The notes under the pieces: model-generated
What the model was told of the DNA's origin: nothing
The model's input: only the letters and a program-made list of their open reading frames with translations
Database searches by the model: none
In this document: positions 15,437 to 22,628 of the stretch, one piece after another
Position numbering within the stretch: position 1 is the stretch's first letter
Layout: each line of letters opens with the position of its first letter
Made by a program: the position numbers and the translations under genes
Assembly (NCBI GenBank): GCA_046094505.1
Contig: JBJTHN010000008.1
Coordinates: 1 to 28,128, forward strand
Length of the DNA stretch: 28,128 nt
Origin: RFTU01 sp046094505
GTDB lineage: Bacteria; Pseudomonadota; Gammaproteobacteria; Burkholderiales; Burkholderiaceae_C
Reading direction: 5' to 3'

Positions 15437-16087
15437 TCAGGGCTCCAGCCGGAGGGTGCGTTCCACCCCCAGGCTCCACTCGGTGCCCGATCCCAAGCCG
15501 AACTGCATGGGCCGGGGCAATTGGCTGATGTCGAGCTTCCAGGAGAACTCGGCGTAGTGCCGCTCCCCGGCTTCGGCCTGTCCGCTGTCAGCCACCTGCC
15601 AACGGCCCAATCGGCTGACGGCGGTGAGGGCGTCTTCAAGCCGGGCATGGTTTTGGGCGATGGAGCCCAGGCTGACCCGGTACACCCCCGTCAGGGGCTG
15701 GTAGCTCAGGCGCCACTGCCGCTCCACGCGGGCCACGCGGGCGTCACGCCAGTACCAGCGGGGGCGAAACAGGGCGGCTGTGGCTTGGAAATAGAGGGGC
15801 ACACCGCGGTTCAGGGCATCTTCCACCGCGGCCGGCAGGTGCACCCGCAGGTCGAAGTCCAGCAGCACCGTGCCGTCTTCTCGCCTCAGGCTCAGCGTCT
15901 GCACCTCCACGCCGGGGGCCTCGGGGCGGGTTTGCGCCTGGGCCTGGGCCGGCGCCGACACCGCCAACGCGCCGGCTCCCAAAGCCAGGCCGCTGGCGTG
16001 CAGTACCCAGCCGCCCAGGCCAGCCGCCGCGGCGCGCAGCGCGGCCCGGCGCTGCAGCACCATGCCGCCGCCCTGGCCGCTGGCCAT
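15437..16087 (-). CDS. DUF4390 family exported protein
   Basis: About 216 residues from the ATG at 16087. The N-terminus (QRRAALRAAAAGLGGWVL then an Ala-rich stretch ending SAPAQAQAQ) is a signal peptide with a paired Arg, possibly Tat-type. The mature part has the DUF4390 pattern: LDFDLRVHLPAAVEDALNRG then VPLYFQATA, RPRWYWRD, RVERQWRLSYQPLTGVYRV, and a C-terminal WSLGVERTLRLEP. The family is uncharacterised; its constant place directly before ntrY-like kinase genes suggests a periplasmic role in that signalling pair, which is inference. The ntrY start follows its stop by seven bases. An earlier start at 16171 would overlap rsmB by 40 bases; a later ATG at 16063 is also possible. Confidence 0.82.
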   Translation of the reverse strand: MASGQGGGMVLQRRAALRAAAAGLGGWVLHASGLALGAGALAVSAPAQAQAQTRPEAPGVEVQTLSLRREDGTVLLDFDLRVHLPAAVEDALNRGVPLYFQATAALFRPRWYWRDARVARVERQWRLSYQPLTGVYRVSLGSIAQNHARLEDALTAVSRLGRWQVADSGQAEAGERHYAEFSWKLDISQLPRPMQFGLGSGTEWSLGVERTLRLEP

Positions 16088-16131
16088 GAGGGGCCTGGCG
16101 CGCAGGCGCGGGGGAGGGGTCGGGGTGCAGG

Positions 16132-17541
16132 TCAAGGCTTGTGCAGCAGGGCGTAGAAAAAGCCGTCGCAAGCCGGATCGGGCCTGCCCGGCACAGGGTC
16201 GTGGCCGGACGGGTCATTGTCGGTCAGGGGCAGCAGGTGGCCTGGTGATGCAGGGTCGACCGCATCGGGAGCCAGGCCATGCCGTTGCAAAAAAGCATCG
16301 ATTTGGCCCTGGCCCTCGGCCTTGAAGACCGAACACGTGGCGTAAAGCAGACAGCCGCCGGGCCGAACCAGGGGCCAAAGGGCATCCAGCAGCTCGGCCT
16401 GAAGGCGCACCAGGGCCGCAATGTCACCCTTGCGCCGCAGCCAGCGGGCCTCGGGCTGGCGACGCACGATGCCCGAGGCGCTGCACGGGGCGTCCAGCAG
16501 CACCGCATCGAAGGGCTGGCCATCCCACCAGCTCGCCACGGCCCGGGCATCCGCGCAGCGCAACTCGGCCCGCCCGCGCGCTTCAGCCCAGGGCAAGCCC
16601 AGGCGGCGAAGGTTGTCGTTCACGCGCAGCAGGCGCTGGGCATCCGAGTCCAGGGCCCAAAGTTCCAGATCGGCCAGTTCCAACAGGTGGGCTGTCTTGC
16701 CGCCGGGTGCTGCGCAGGCGTCCAGCACCCGGGGCGGCCGTGTGGCGGGGCCGCCGCCACGGGCCAGGCCCTGCAGCAGTAGCGGCGCTGCCAGCTGCGC
16801 TGCGGCGTCTTGCACCGACCAGTGGCCTTGCGCGAAGCCCGGAATCTGGTCGACTGGAACCGCCCGCTCCAGCACGGCCGCCTGGGGCAGGGCGGTGGGG
16901 TGCGGCTGCTGGCGCAGCTCGGGGGGGCGCGGAGCGGGCCGCCAGCCCAAGCCCGCGGTTTCAAGCGCAGGAGCCAAGGCGGGCAGGCCCCCATGTCGGG
17001 CGTTGGCACGCAGGGTCAACGGCGGGTGCTGCTGCGCGGCCTGCAGGATGCGCTCGGCTTGCTGGGGCCAGTCGGCCTGCACGCGTTGAACCCACCAGGC
17101 CGGGTGGTTGTGGCGGCCCACCGGGGTTTGCGCCACCCCCGAGGCCAGCTCAGGCCCTTTGCGCAGCGCATTGCGCAGCACCGCATTCACGAATCCCTTG
17201 CTGTGGGGCGCCAAGCGAGCTGCACATTTGACGGCCTCATCCACGAGGGTGTGCGGGCTGTAGGGCGGCGCGTGCAAGGGCCACATCAGCGCCAGCGCGC
17301 AGGTCAGCAGGGCGTCCACCTCCGGGGCGGGCGGGCGTGTCACCAGCGCGTTGCGGGCTGCCTCGGCACTGCCCAGCCAACGCATCACATGAAACCCCAA
17401 GGCCTGGCAGCCCGCACGCCAAGCCGGTGGCAGCTGCTGCAGTGCGTCGGGCAGGGACGACCCACCACGCACCCGCATCAACAGGCGCGCGGTGTGCTCG
17501 AGTTGCTGATGCAGGCTGGGCGCACCGCCGGGTCGGGTCAT
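16132..17541 (-). CDS. rsmB: 16S rRNA (cytosine-967 C5)-methyltransferase RsmB
   Basis: 469 residues. The N-terminal NusB-like RNA-binding helical domain (about 10-130) includes LVDEAVKCAA and KGFVNAVLRN. The C-terminal SAM-dependent methyltransferase domain shows VLDACAAPGGKTAHLLEL (motif I), LLDAPCSASGIVRRQPEARW (motif IV with its Cys) and LLYATCSVFKAEG (motif VI with the nucleophilic Cys). It methylates C967 of 16S rRNA. The length is slightly above the usual 430-450, from Ala/Pro-rich insertions. It is the first gene of a minus-strand run continuing through DUF4390, ntrY-like and the regulator, and is divergent from folE across a 207-base gap. Confidence 0.95.
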   Translation of the reverse strand: MTRPGGAPSLHQQLEHTARLLMRVRGGSSLPDALQQLPPAWRAGCQALGFHVMRWLGSAEAARNALVTRPPAPEVDALLTCALALMWPLHAPPYSPHTLVDEAVKCAARLAPHSKGFVNAVLRNALRKGPELASGVAQTPVGRHNHPAWWVQRVQADWPQQAERILQAAQQHPPLTLRANARHGGLPALAPALETAGLGWRPAPRPPELRQQPHPTALPQAAVLERAVPVDQIPGFAQGHWSVQDAAAQLAAPLLLQGLARGGGPATRPPRVLDACAAPGGKTAHLLELADLELWALDSDAQRLLRVNDNLRRLGLPWAEARGRAELRCADARAVASWWDGQPFDAVLLDAPCSASGIVRRQPEARWLRRKGDIAALVRLQAELLDALWPLVRPGGCLLYATCSVFKAEGQGQIDAFLQRHGLAPDAVDPASPGHLLPLTDNDPSGHDPVPGRPDPACDGFFYALLHKP

Positions 17542-17748
17542 GGCTGCAGTCTAGCCGCCGGTGTGTGCGCGCCACGCGCCGGGCCAGCCCTGAGCGAAGT
17601 CAGGGTTGGCCACAGGGCCTTGCGCACGCGTGTGCGATCGGGCGCACAATCGATCTCGGAAGCCGCTTCGTGCAGTACCGGCGCCTTCCTTTCATGGGCC
17701 TAGCCGCCCGTGCGCTGCGCATCGCAGCCCCACAGGAGCACACCCCGC
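17542..17748. promoter_or_regulatory. Divergent intergenic region between rsmB and folE
   Basis: 207 bases separate the two divergent starts and must hold both promoters. No strong sigma70 pair was found; the folE side has a clear ribosome-binding site (AGGAG at 17733-17737, about 11 bases before the ATG). GC-rich alternating sequence (CGCACGCGTGTGCG) occurs near 17624-17637 but forms no perfect palindrome. Confidence 0.35.
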
Positions 17749-18483
17749 ATGTCATCCGCCACCCTCAAGGGGCTCTTCCGTTCTGAAGAAGAGCTCAGCC
17801 GCCTGCCCGCCTCCGAGCGCATCCGCTACCGCCTGATCGGCGCGGATTGCCGCTACCACGCCAACGACAACGTCTCGGCCCACATCCGAGAAGGCGAGCT
17901 CGAAGAGCTCAAAGCCGAGGTGGCCCAGCAGATGCAAGGGGTGTTGAAGTCGCTGGTGATCGACACCGAAAGCGACCACAACACCAACGAAACCGCCCAG
18001 CGCGTGGCCAAGATGTTCGTGGAAGAGGTGTTTCGTGGCCGCTACGTGCCCATGCCGTCGGTCACCGAGTTCCCGAACTTCTCACGCCTGAACGAGCTGA
18101 TGATCGTGGGCCCCATCAAGGTGCGCAGCGCCTGCTCGCACCACCTGTGCCCCATCATCGGCCGGGTGTGGATCGGCATCATGCCCAACGAGTTTTCCAA
18201 CCTCATCGGCCTGAGCAAGTACGCCCGCATCTGCGATTGGGTGATGAGCCGCCCGCAGATTCAGGAAGAGGCCGTGACCATGCTGGCCGAAGAGCTGCAG
18301 AACCGCGTGAAGCCCGATGGCTTGGCCATCGTGATGGAAGCTGACCACTTCTGCATGCATTGGCGTGGGGTCAAGGACGACGAGTCGGTGATGACCAACT
18401 CGGTGATGCGGGGAGCCTTCCTGCGCGACGCCAACCTGCGCCGCGAGTTTCTGGCCTTGATGGCCAACAAGAGCCGCAACTGA
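17749..18483 (+). CDS. folE: GTP cyclohydrolase I
   Basis: 244 residues. It converts GTP to 7,8-dihydroneopterin triphosphate, the first step of folate and of queuosine/preQ0 synthesis. The catalytic core is clear: DTESDHNTNETAQRVAKMF (72-90), the zinc-site motif RSACSHHLCPIIGRVWIGI (C129, H131, H132), GLSKYARI (154-161), and Cys202 in MEADHFCMHWRGVKD as the third zinc ligand. The start at 17749 has AGGAG upstream and fits the family; an ATG 39 bases earlier is rejected because it adds unconserved residues. The BLUF gene begins 22 bases after the stop, so the two are probably one transcript. Confidence 0.96.
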   Translation: MSSATLKGLFRSEEELSRLPASERIRYRLIGADCRYHANDNVSAHIREGELEELKAEVAQQMQGVLKSLVIDTESDHNTNETAQRVAKMFVEEVFRGRYVPMPSVTEFPNFSRLNELMIVGPIKVRSACSHHLCPIIGRVWIGIMPNEFSNLIGLSKYARICDWVMSRPQIQEEAVTMLAEELQNRVKPDGLAIVMEADHFCMHWRGVKDDESVMTNSVMRGAFLRDANLRREFLALMANKSRN

Positions 18484-18505
18484 AGACGGCCGCCGGAACA
18501 GCGCC

Positions 18506-18931
18506 ATGTTGGTTCGACTCATGTACTGCAGCCGCGCATCCACCGGGGTGGATGGCGAAGAGCTCTCGCTGCTGCTTCGCCAGTGCCGCAGCCACAACGG
18601 CGACGCGGGCATCACCGGCATGCTGTGCTTTTCCGAGGGCCTGTTCATCCAGGTTCTGGAGGGCGGGCGCTCGGCCGTCAACCAGCTCTATCAGCGCATC
18701 CTGCGCGACGCACGCCACCATGACGTGGAGCTCCTGGTCTACGAAGAAATCAGCCAACGGCGCTTTGCCGGATGGACCATGGGGCGGGTGAACATGGCAC
18801 GCATCAACACGGCCATGCTGCTGAAGTACTCCGAGCGCCCCACCCTGGACCCGTATTCGGTGTCTGGCCATGTGACGATGGCGCTGTTTGACGAACTGTT
18901 GGCCACCGCCGCCATGGTGGGTGACCGCTGA
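18506..18931 (+). CDS. BLUF-domain blue-light photoreceptor
   Basis: 141 residues. Residues 2-95 form a BLUF flavin-binding domain: Tyr7 and Ser9 in RLMYCSRAS, Asn31 in HNGDAGITGML, Gln49 in FIQVLEG, and Trp90 with Met92 in FAGWTMG. Tyr7 and Gln49 are the hydrogen-bond switch residues around FAD, so photoactivity is expected. A short C-terminal helical cap (about 100-141) replaces an effector domain, as in the stand-alone short BLUF proteins that act through a partner. It lies 22 bases after folE. The partner is unknown, and no GGDEF, EAL or PixE-like gene is adjacent. It is convergent with the lemA-like gene. Confidence 0.92.
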   Translation: MLVRLMYCSRASTGVDGEELSLLLRQCRSHNGDAGITGMLCFSEGLFIQVLEGGRSAVNQLYQRILRDARHHDVELLVYEEISQRRFAGWTMGRVNMARINTAMLLKYSERPTLDPYSVSGHVTMALFDELLATAAMVGDR

Positions 18932-18935
18932 GTGT

Positions 18936-18962
18936 GGCCGCTGCGGCCTGCTGCACGCGGCC
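18936..18962. terminator. Possible hairpin between converging genes
   Basis: GGCCGC at 18936-18941 and GCGGCC at 18957-18962 can form a 6-bp GC stem with a 15-base loop, in the 38-base gap between the converging BLUF and lemA-like genes. There is no T tract on either strand, so intrinsic termination is doubtful. Confidence 0.22.
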
Positions 18963-18969
18963 GTGACGC

Positions 18970-19521
18970 TCAGATGGCGGCGGCCTCTTGCAGGTCGAAC
19001 AGCCGGCGCAGCAGCCGAGTGGGCCACTGCTGCAAGGCGGCGTTGTAGACCTTGACCGCCTCGTTGTAGAGCTGTCGCCCAAAGCGCATCTTGCGCTCGG
19101 CCTCGCTGATGCCGGCCAGCCGCTCCAGCATGCCCGGCGACAAGCGCAGCGCCGGGTCGTGTTCCACCTCACCGATCACGGCCGACAAGGCCGCCTGCAG
19201 CCCCACCTCGGCCAAGGCCACGCGTGCCGGGCCCTGCACATCGGTGGGCCAGTTCCGAAGAAACTCCGAGGCCGCCAAGATGGCGCTGCTGGCTTCGTCA
19301 ACCGCCCGCAGGGTTCCCGGTTCAATCGACGGGTGGTCCACCGGACGCAGCAGGGTCAGCAAGCCGCCAATCAACTCATCACGCCGCTCCACGGCCTCTT
19401 CGATCTGCTGCGCGGCCTTGCCGATTCCATTGCGCAGCCGCTGTAGCCGGTTATAGGCGCCCAAGGCCCAGCAGAAGAGCACCGCAGCAACGCCCAATAG
19501 GGTCCATTGAAAGGAGTCCAT
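18970..19521 (-). CDS. LemA family protein
   Basis: 183 residues. One N-terminal TM segment (about 6-24) is followed by a helical domain with LemA features: GAYNRLQRLRNGIGKAAQQI, EEAVERRDELIGGLL, and near the end LYNEAVKVYN (the FN..V..YN motif). LemA proteins form an anti-parallel helical bundle facing the cytoplasm or periplasm; their function is poorly known. The domain lacks the usual LIPNLV (here LIGGLL), so it is a divergent member. It is the last gene of the minus-strand run topB, AEC transporter, proA, queC, lemA, starting 10 bases after the queC stop. The family call is fairly firm; the role is unknown. Confidence 0.8.
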   Translation of the reverse strand: MDSFQWTLLGVAAVLFCWALGAYNRLQRLRNGIGKAAQQIEEAVERRDELIGGLLTLLRPVDHPSIEPGTLRAVDEASSAILAASEFLRNWPTDVQGPARVALAEVGLQAALSAVIGEVEHDPALRLSPGMLERLAGISEAERKMRFGRQLYNEAVKVYNAALQQWPTRLLRRLFDLQEAAAI

Positions 19522-19530
19522 CGGGCGGCT

Positions 19531-20268
19531 TTAGGTTGGCGCAGCGCCCTGGGTGTAGCACTGCCAGCCCTGCGCGCGCAGCTCGCAGGCCGGGCAGTGG
19601 CCGCAACCGCGGCCCCAGGCGTGGACCTGGTCGCGCACGCCCAGGTAGCAGGTGTGGGTGTGCTCCAGGATGATGGACTGCAGCGCGGCGCCGCCCAGGG
19701 CCTGGCTCAAGGCCCAGGTCTGCGCCTTGTCGATGAACATCAGCGGGGTCTCCACCGTCATCGGTGTGTCCAGCCCCAGGCTCAAGGCCACCTGCAGCGC
19801 CTTGAGGGTGTTGTCGCGGCAGTCGGGGTAGCCGGAGAAATCGGTTTCGCACATGCCCCCTACCAGTACGCTGGCGCCGCGGCGGTAGGCCACCACCGAC
19901 GCCAGGTTCAGGAACAGCAGGTTGCGGCCCGGCACGAAGGTGTTGGGCAGGCCGTTGGCCTGCATCTCGATGGCGCGCTCCTGTGTCAGCGCGGTTTGGC
20001 TGATCTGGCCCAGCAGGCCCAGGTCCAAGAGGTGGTCCTCGCCCAGGCGCGCGCGCCAATCTGGGAAGGCCTGCACCAGTGCGTGGCGCACCACCGAGCG
20101 GCACTCCAGCTCCACCCGGTGGCGTTGACCGTAATCGAAGCCGATGGTCTCCACGCGTGCGTAGCGGTGCAGGGCCCAGGCCAGGCACACGGTGGAGTCC
20201 TGGCCGCCGGAAAACAGCACCAGGGCGGTCCGGGGGTCTGCGGTGCTCGTGGGTTCGCTGGGCTGCAT
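19531..20268 (-). CDS. queC: 7-cyano-7-deazaguanine synthase QueC
   Basis: 245 residues. QueC makes preQ0 from 7-carboxy-7-deazaguanine, ATP and ammonia, towards queuosine in tRNA. The PP-loop SGGQDSTVCL (20-29) binds ATP; GFDYGQRH, FVPGRNLLFLNLA and the GGMCETDFSGYPDCR region are conserved through the family. The C-terminal zinc-binding cysteines are present (HTCYLG, then RGCGHCPACELR). It begins 20 bases after the proA stop and is followed by the lemA-like gene. FolE, which supplies the pathway's first intermediate, lies about 1 kb away on the other strand. queD, queE and queF are not in the window. Confidence 0.96.
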   Translation of the reverse strand: MQPSEPTSTADPRTALVLFSGGQDSTVCLAWALHRYARVETIGFDYGQRHRVELECRSVVRHALVQAFPDWRARLGEDHLLDLGLLGQISQTALTQERAIEMQANGLPNTFVPGRNLLFLNLASVVAYRRGASVLVGGMCETDFSGYPDCRDNTLKALQVALSLGLDTPMTVETPLMFIDKAQTWALSQALGGAALQSIILEHTHTCYLGVRDQVHAWGRGCGHCPACELRAQGWQCYTQGAAPT

Positions 20269-20287
20269 GGGTGCCGGCCGGGCCGCG

Positions 20288-21571
20288 TCAGGCCCGAACT
20301 TCGCCTTGGCCCAAAACCACCCACTTCTGCGAGGTCAGGCCTTCCAGGCCCACCGGGCCGCGAGCGTGGAACTTGTCGGTGGAGATGCCGATCTCGGCAC
20401 CCAGCCCGTACTCGAAGCCGTCGGCAAATCGGGTGCTGGCATTGACCATCACACTGGCCGAATCCACTTCCCGCAGGAAGCGCATGGCGTTGGGGTGGCT
20501 GGTGGTGAGAATGGCATCGGTGTGGTGCGAGCCGTAGGTGTTGATGTGCCCGATGGCCTCGTCCAGGCTGTGCACCACCTTCACGCTGATCACGGGCGCC
20601 AGGTATTCCTCGCTCCAGTCTTGCTCGGTCGCCGGCTGCACCTGTGCACCCGCCACGGGGCGCAGCAGCGCGGCCGCTGCCGCATCGCAGCGCATCTCCA
20701 CGCCCTTGGCCGCAAACACCGCGCCGATGCGGGGCAAGAAGGCTGCGGCCTGCGCCGCGTGCACCAGCAGGGATTCGGTGGCATTGCAGGGGCTGTACTT
20801 TTGCGTCTTGGCGTTGTCGGTCACGCGCACGGCCAGCTCCAGGTCCACCATTTCATCAATGTAGGTGTGGCAGTTGCCGTCCAGGTGCTTGATCACGGGC
20901 ACCCGGGCTTCAGCGCTGATGCGCTCGATCAGCCCCTTGCCGCCGCGCGGAATGACCACATCCACGAAGTCCGGCATCGCAATCAGGCGGCCCACGGCGG
21001 CGCGGTCGGTGGTCTCCACCAGTTGCACCGCTTCAGCGGGCAGGCCCGCCGCTTGCAAGGCCGCCTGCACGCAGCGCCACAGGGCGAGGTTGGAATGAAT
21101 GGCCTCGGAGCCGCCGCGCAGGATGCAAGCGTTGCCGCTCTTGATGGCCAGGCTGGCAGCCTCGATGGTCACGTTGGGGCGGCTTTCGTAGACCATGCCG
21201 AACACGCCCAAGGGCACCCGCATCTGGCCCACGCTGATGCCCGACGGGCGGCGCTTGACGCCGGTGATCTCGCCGATCGGGTCGGGCATTGAGGCCAGTT
21301 GCTCGCAGCCTAGGGCCACGGTTTCGATCACCCCCTGGCTCAGGCGCAAGCGGTCGACCATGGGCGCTGCAAGGCCCGAGGCCTGTGCGGCCTGGATGTC
21401 TTGTGCGTTGGCGGCTTGCAGGGCACTGGCCTGCTGGCGCAGCCCCTGGGCCAGCGCCTGCAGCGCCGCGTCCTTTTCGGCGGTGTGGGCACGGGCCATG
21501 CGCGTGGCGGCCTGCCGCGCCGCGCGGCCCAGGCCCGTCATGTACACGGCAATGTCGGTAGGGGCGTTCAT
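20288..21571 (-). CDS. proA: Gamma-glutamyl phosphate reductase
   Basis: 427 residues, the usual ProA length. It reduces gamma-glutamyl phosphate to glutamate-5-semialdehyde with NADPH, the second step of proline synthesis. The aldehyde-dehydrogenase-type fold shows VPLGVFGMVYESRPNVTIEA and LAIKSGNACILRGGSEA in the N-terminal half. The catalytic Cys is in KYSPCNATE, and DSASVMVNASTRFADGFEYG then GLGAEIGIST lie near the C-terminus. It starts 22 bases after the stop of the AEC transporter gene. proB is not in the window. Confidence 0.97.
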   Translation of the reverse strand: MNAPTDIAVYMTGLGRAARQAATRMARAHTAEKDAALQALAQGLRQQASALQAANAQDIQAAQASGLAAPMVDRLRLSQGVIETVALGCEQLASMPDPIGEITGVKRRPSGISVGQMRVPLGVFGMVYESRPNVTIEAASLAIKSGNACILRGGSEAIHSNLALWRCVQAALQAAGLPAEAVQLVETTDRAAVGRLIAMPDFVDVVIPRGGKGLIERISAEARVPVIKHLDGNCHTYIDEMVDLELAVRVTDNAKTQKYSPCNATESLLVHAAQAAAFLPRIGAVFAAKGVEMRCDAAAAALLRPVAGAQVQPATEQDWSEEYLAPVISVKVVHSLDEAIGHINTYGSHHTDAILTTSHPNAMRFLREVDSASVMVNASTRFADGFEYGLGAEIGISTDKFHARGPVGLEGLTSQKWVVLGQGEVRA

Positions 21572-21593
21572 GCCCCGATTGTCGCGCAGGGCG

Positions 21594-22628
21594 CTACAGC
21601 ATGCTCAGGATCTGCAGCCACATCGGGGCCAGGCCTGCAAAGGCCACGGTGCCCACCACGATGGTGGCGGTGGCCTGGGGCACCTGCGTTTGGTAGCGCT
21701 GTGCGAACATGAGAGCGTTGCTGCCCGTGGGCAGCGAGGCCACCAGCACGATCACCGTCAGGGGCAAGCCCGACAGCCCCAAGCCCCAGTGCGCCCCCAC
21801 CAGCACCACCGCGGGCATCACCAGCATCTTGCCCACCGTACACGCCATCGCCACCCGGGCGTAGCCTTCGATGCCGTAGTGCGCCAGGGAAAGGCCGATC
21901 ATCACCAAACACAGCGGCACCACGCCCGAGGCCAACAGCTTCAAAGCCTCGTCCATGGGCTGCGGCACCGGCAGGCCCAGCAGGTTCCAACACAGGCCGG
22001 CCACCACGGGCAGGATGACCGGATGGATGAGCGTGTTGCGCACCGTCTGCTTGACCGTGCCCCACAGGTAGCCGCCCACCACCGCATGGCGTGCACGCGC
22101 CATGTCCACCTCAGCCAGGATGGTGGCCAGCGTCAGCAGGGTCAGGGCATGCAGGCTGATGATGGCCACGTGGATGGCCAGCCCCGCGTCTCCAAACAGC
22201 GAGGCCACCAAAGGCAGGCCCACCTGCACCGTGTTGCCAAAGCTGCACATCATGCTGCGGGTGGCCGGGGCGGCAGCATCGCGTTCACTGGGCCCCAGGC
22301 CACCGCTTTCGTCGGCGTGGGACGGGCCCGTGGCCGGCGGCTGCGTGGGCCGCTTTCGACCCTGCTGCCAACGCTGCGCGCCATACACCACCATCACCCA
22401 CAGCAAGGTGGGCCCGAAGAAGGCCACCAGCGTGGCCCAGGGCAGGTGGGCCAGGTCTACTGTGGCCATGGTCCGGAACAAGAGCGCCGGTATCAAGAGA
22501 TAGAAAGCCAGGGTGGAGATGGCCTTGACGGGCTCAGGCCCCGCCATCAGCGGCGTGCGGCCGGCGTACCAGCCGGCCCCCACCACCGCAATCAGCACCA
22601 GCAGCTTGAAGAAGATGTCGAGTGTCAC
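21594..22628 (-). CDS. AEC family membrane transporter
   Basis: 344 residues, strongly hydrophobic, with about ten predicted membrane helices. The N-terminal set (from LLVLIAVVGAGWYAGRTPL through TLLWVMVVYGA) and the C-terminal set (from VILPVVAGLCWNLLGLPVP to the end) are separated by a polar loop at about 88-125. Family features are STLAFYLLIPALLFRTMA, FGNTVQVGLPL, and ASLPTGSNALMFAQRY near the end. AEC (auxin efflux carrier) proteins export or take up organic anions such as malonate in bacteria; the substrate is unknown here. The GTG start overlaps the topB stop (GTGA), so it is translationally coupled to topB. Confidence 0.9.
   Translation of the reverse strand: MTLDIFFKLLVLIAVVGAGWYAGRTPLMAGPEPVKAISTLAFYLLIPALLFRTMATVDLAHLPWATLVAFFGPTLLWVMVVYGAQRWQQGRKRPTQPPATGPSHADESGGLGPSERDAAAPATRSMMCSFGNTVQVGLPLVASLFGDAGLAIHVAIISLHALTLLTLATILAEVDMARARHAVVGGYLWGTVKQTVRNTLIHPVILPVVAGLCWNLLGLPVPQPMDEALKLLASGVVPLCLVMIGLSLAHYGIEGYARVAMACTVGKMLVMPAVVLVGAHWGLGLSGLPLTVIVLVASLPTGSNALMFAQRYQTQVPQATATIVVGTVAFAGLAPMWLQILSML

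Noticed and set aside
13996..15528. 510-codon plus-strand open frame
   Set aside because: It is antisense to the NtrY-like kinase gene, with His/Gln/Gly-rich low-complexity translation and no domain; a shadow of GC-rich coding DNA.
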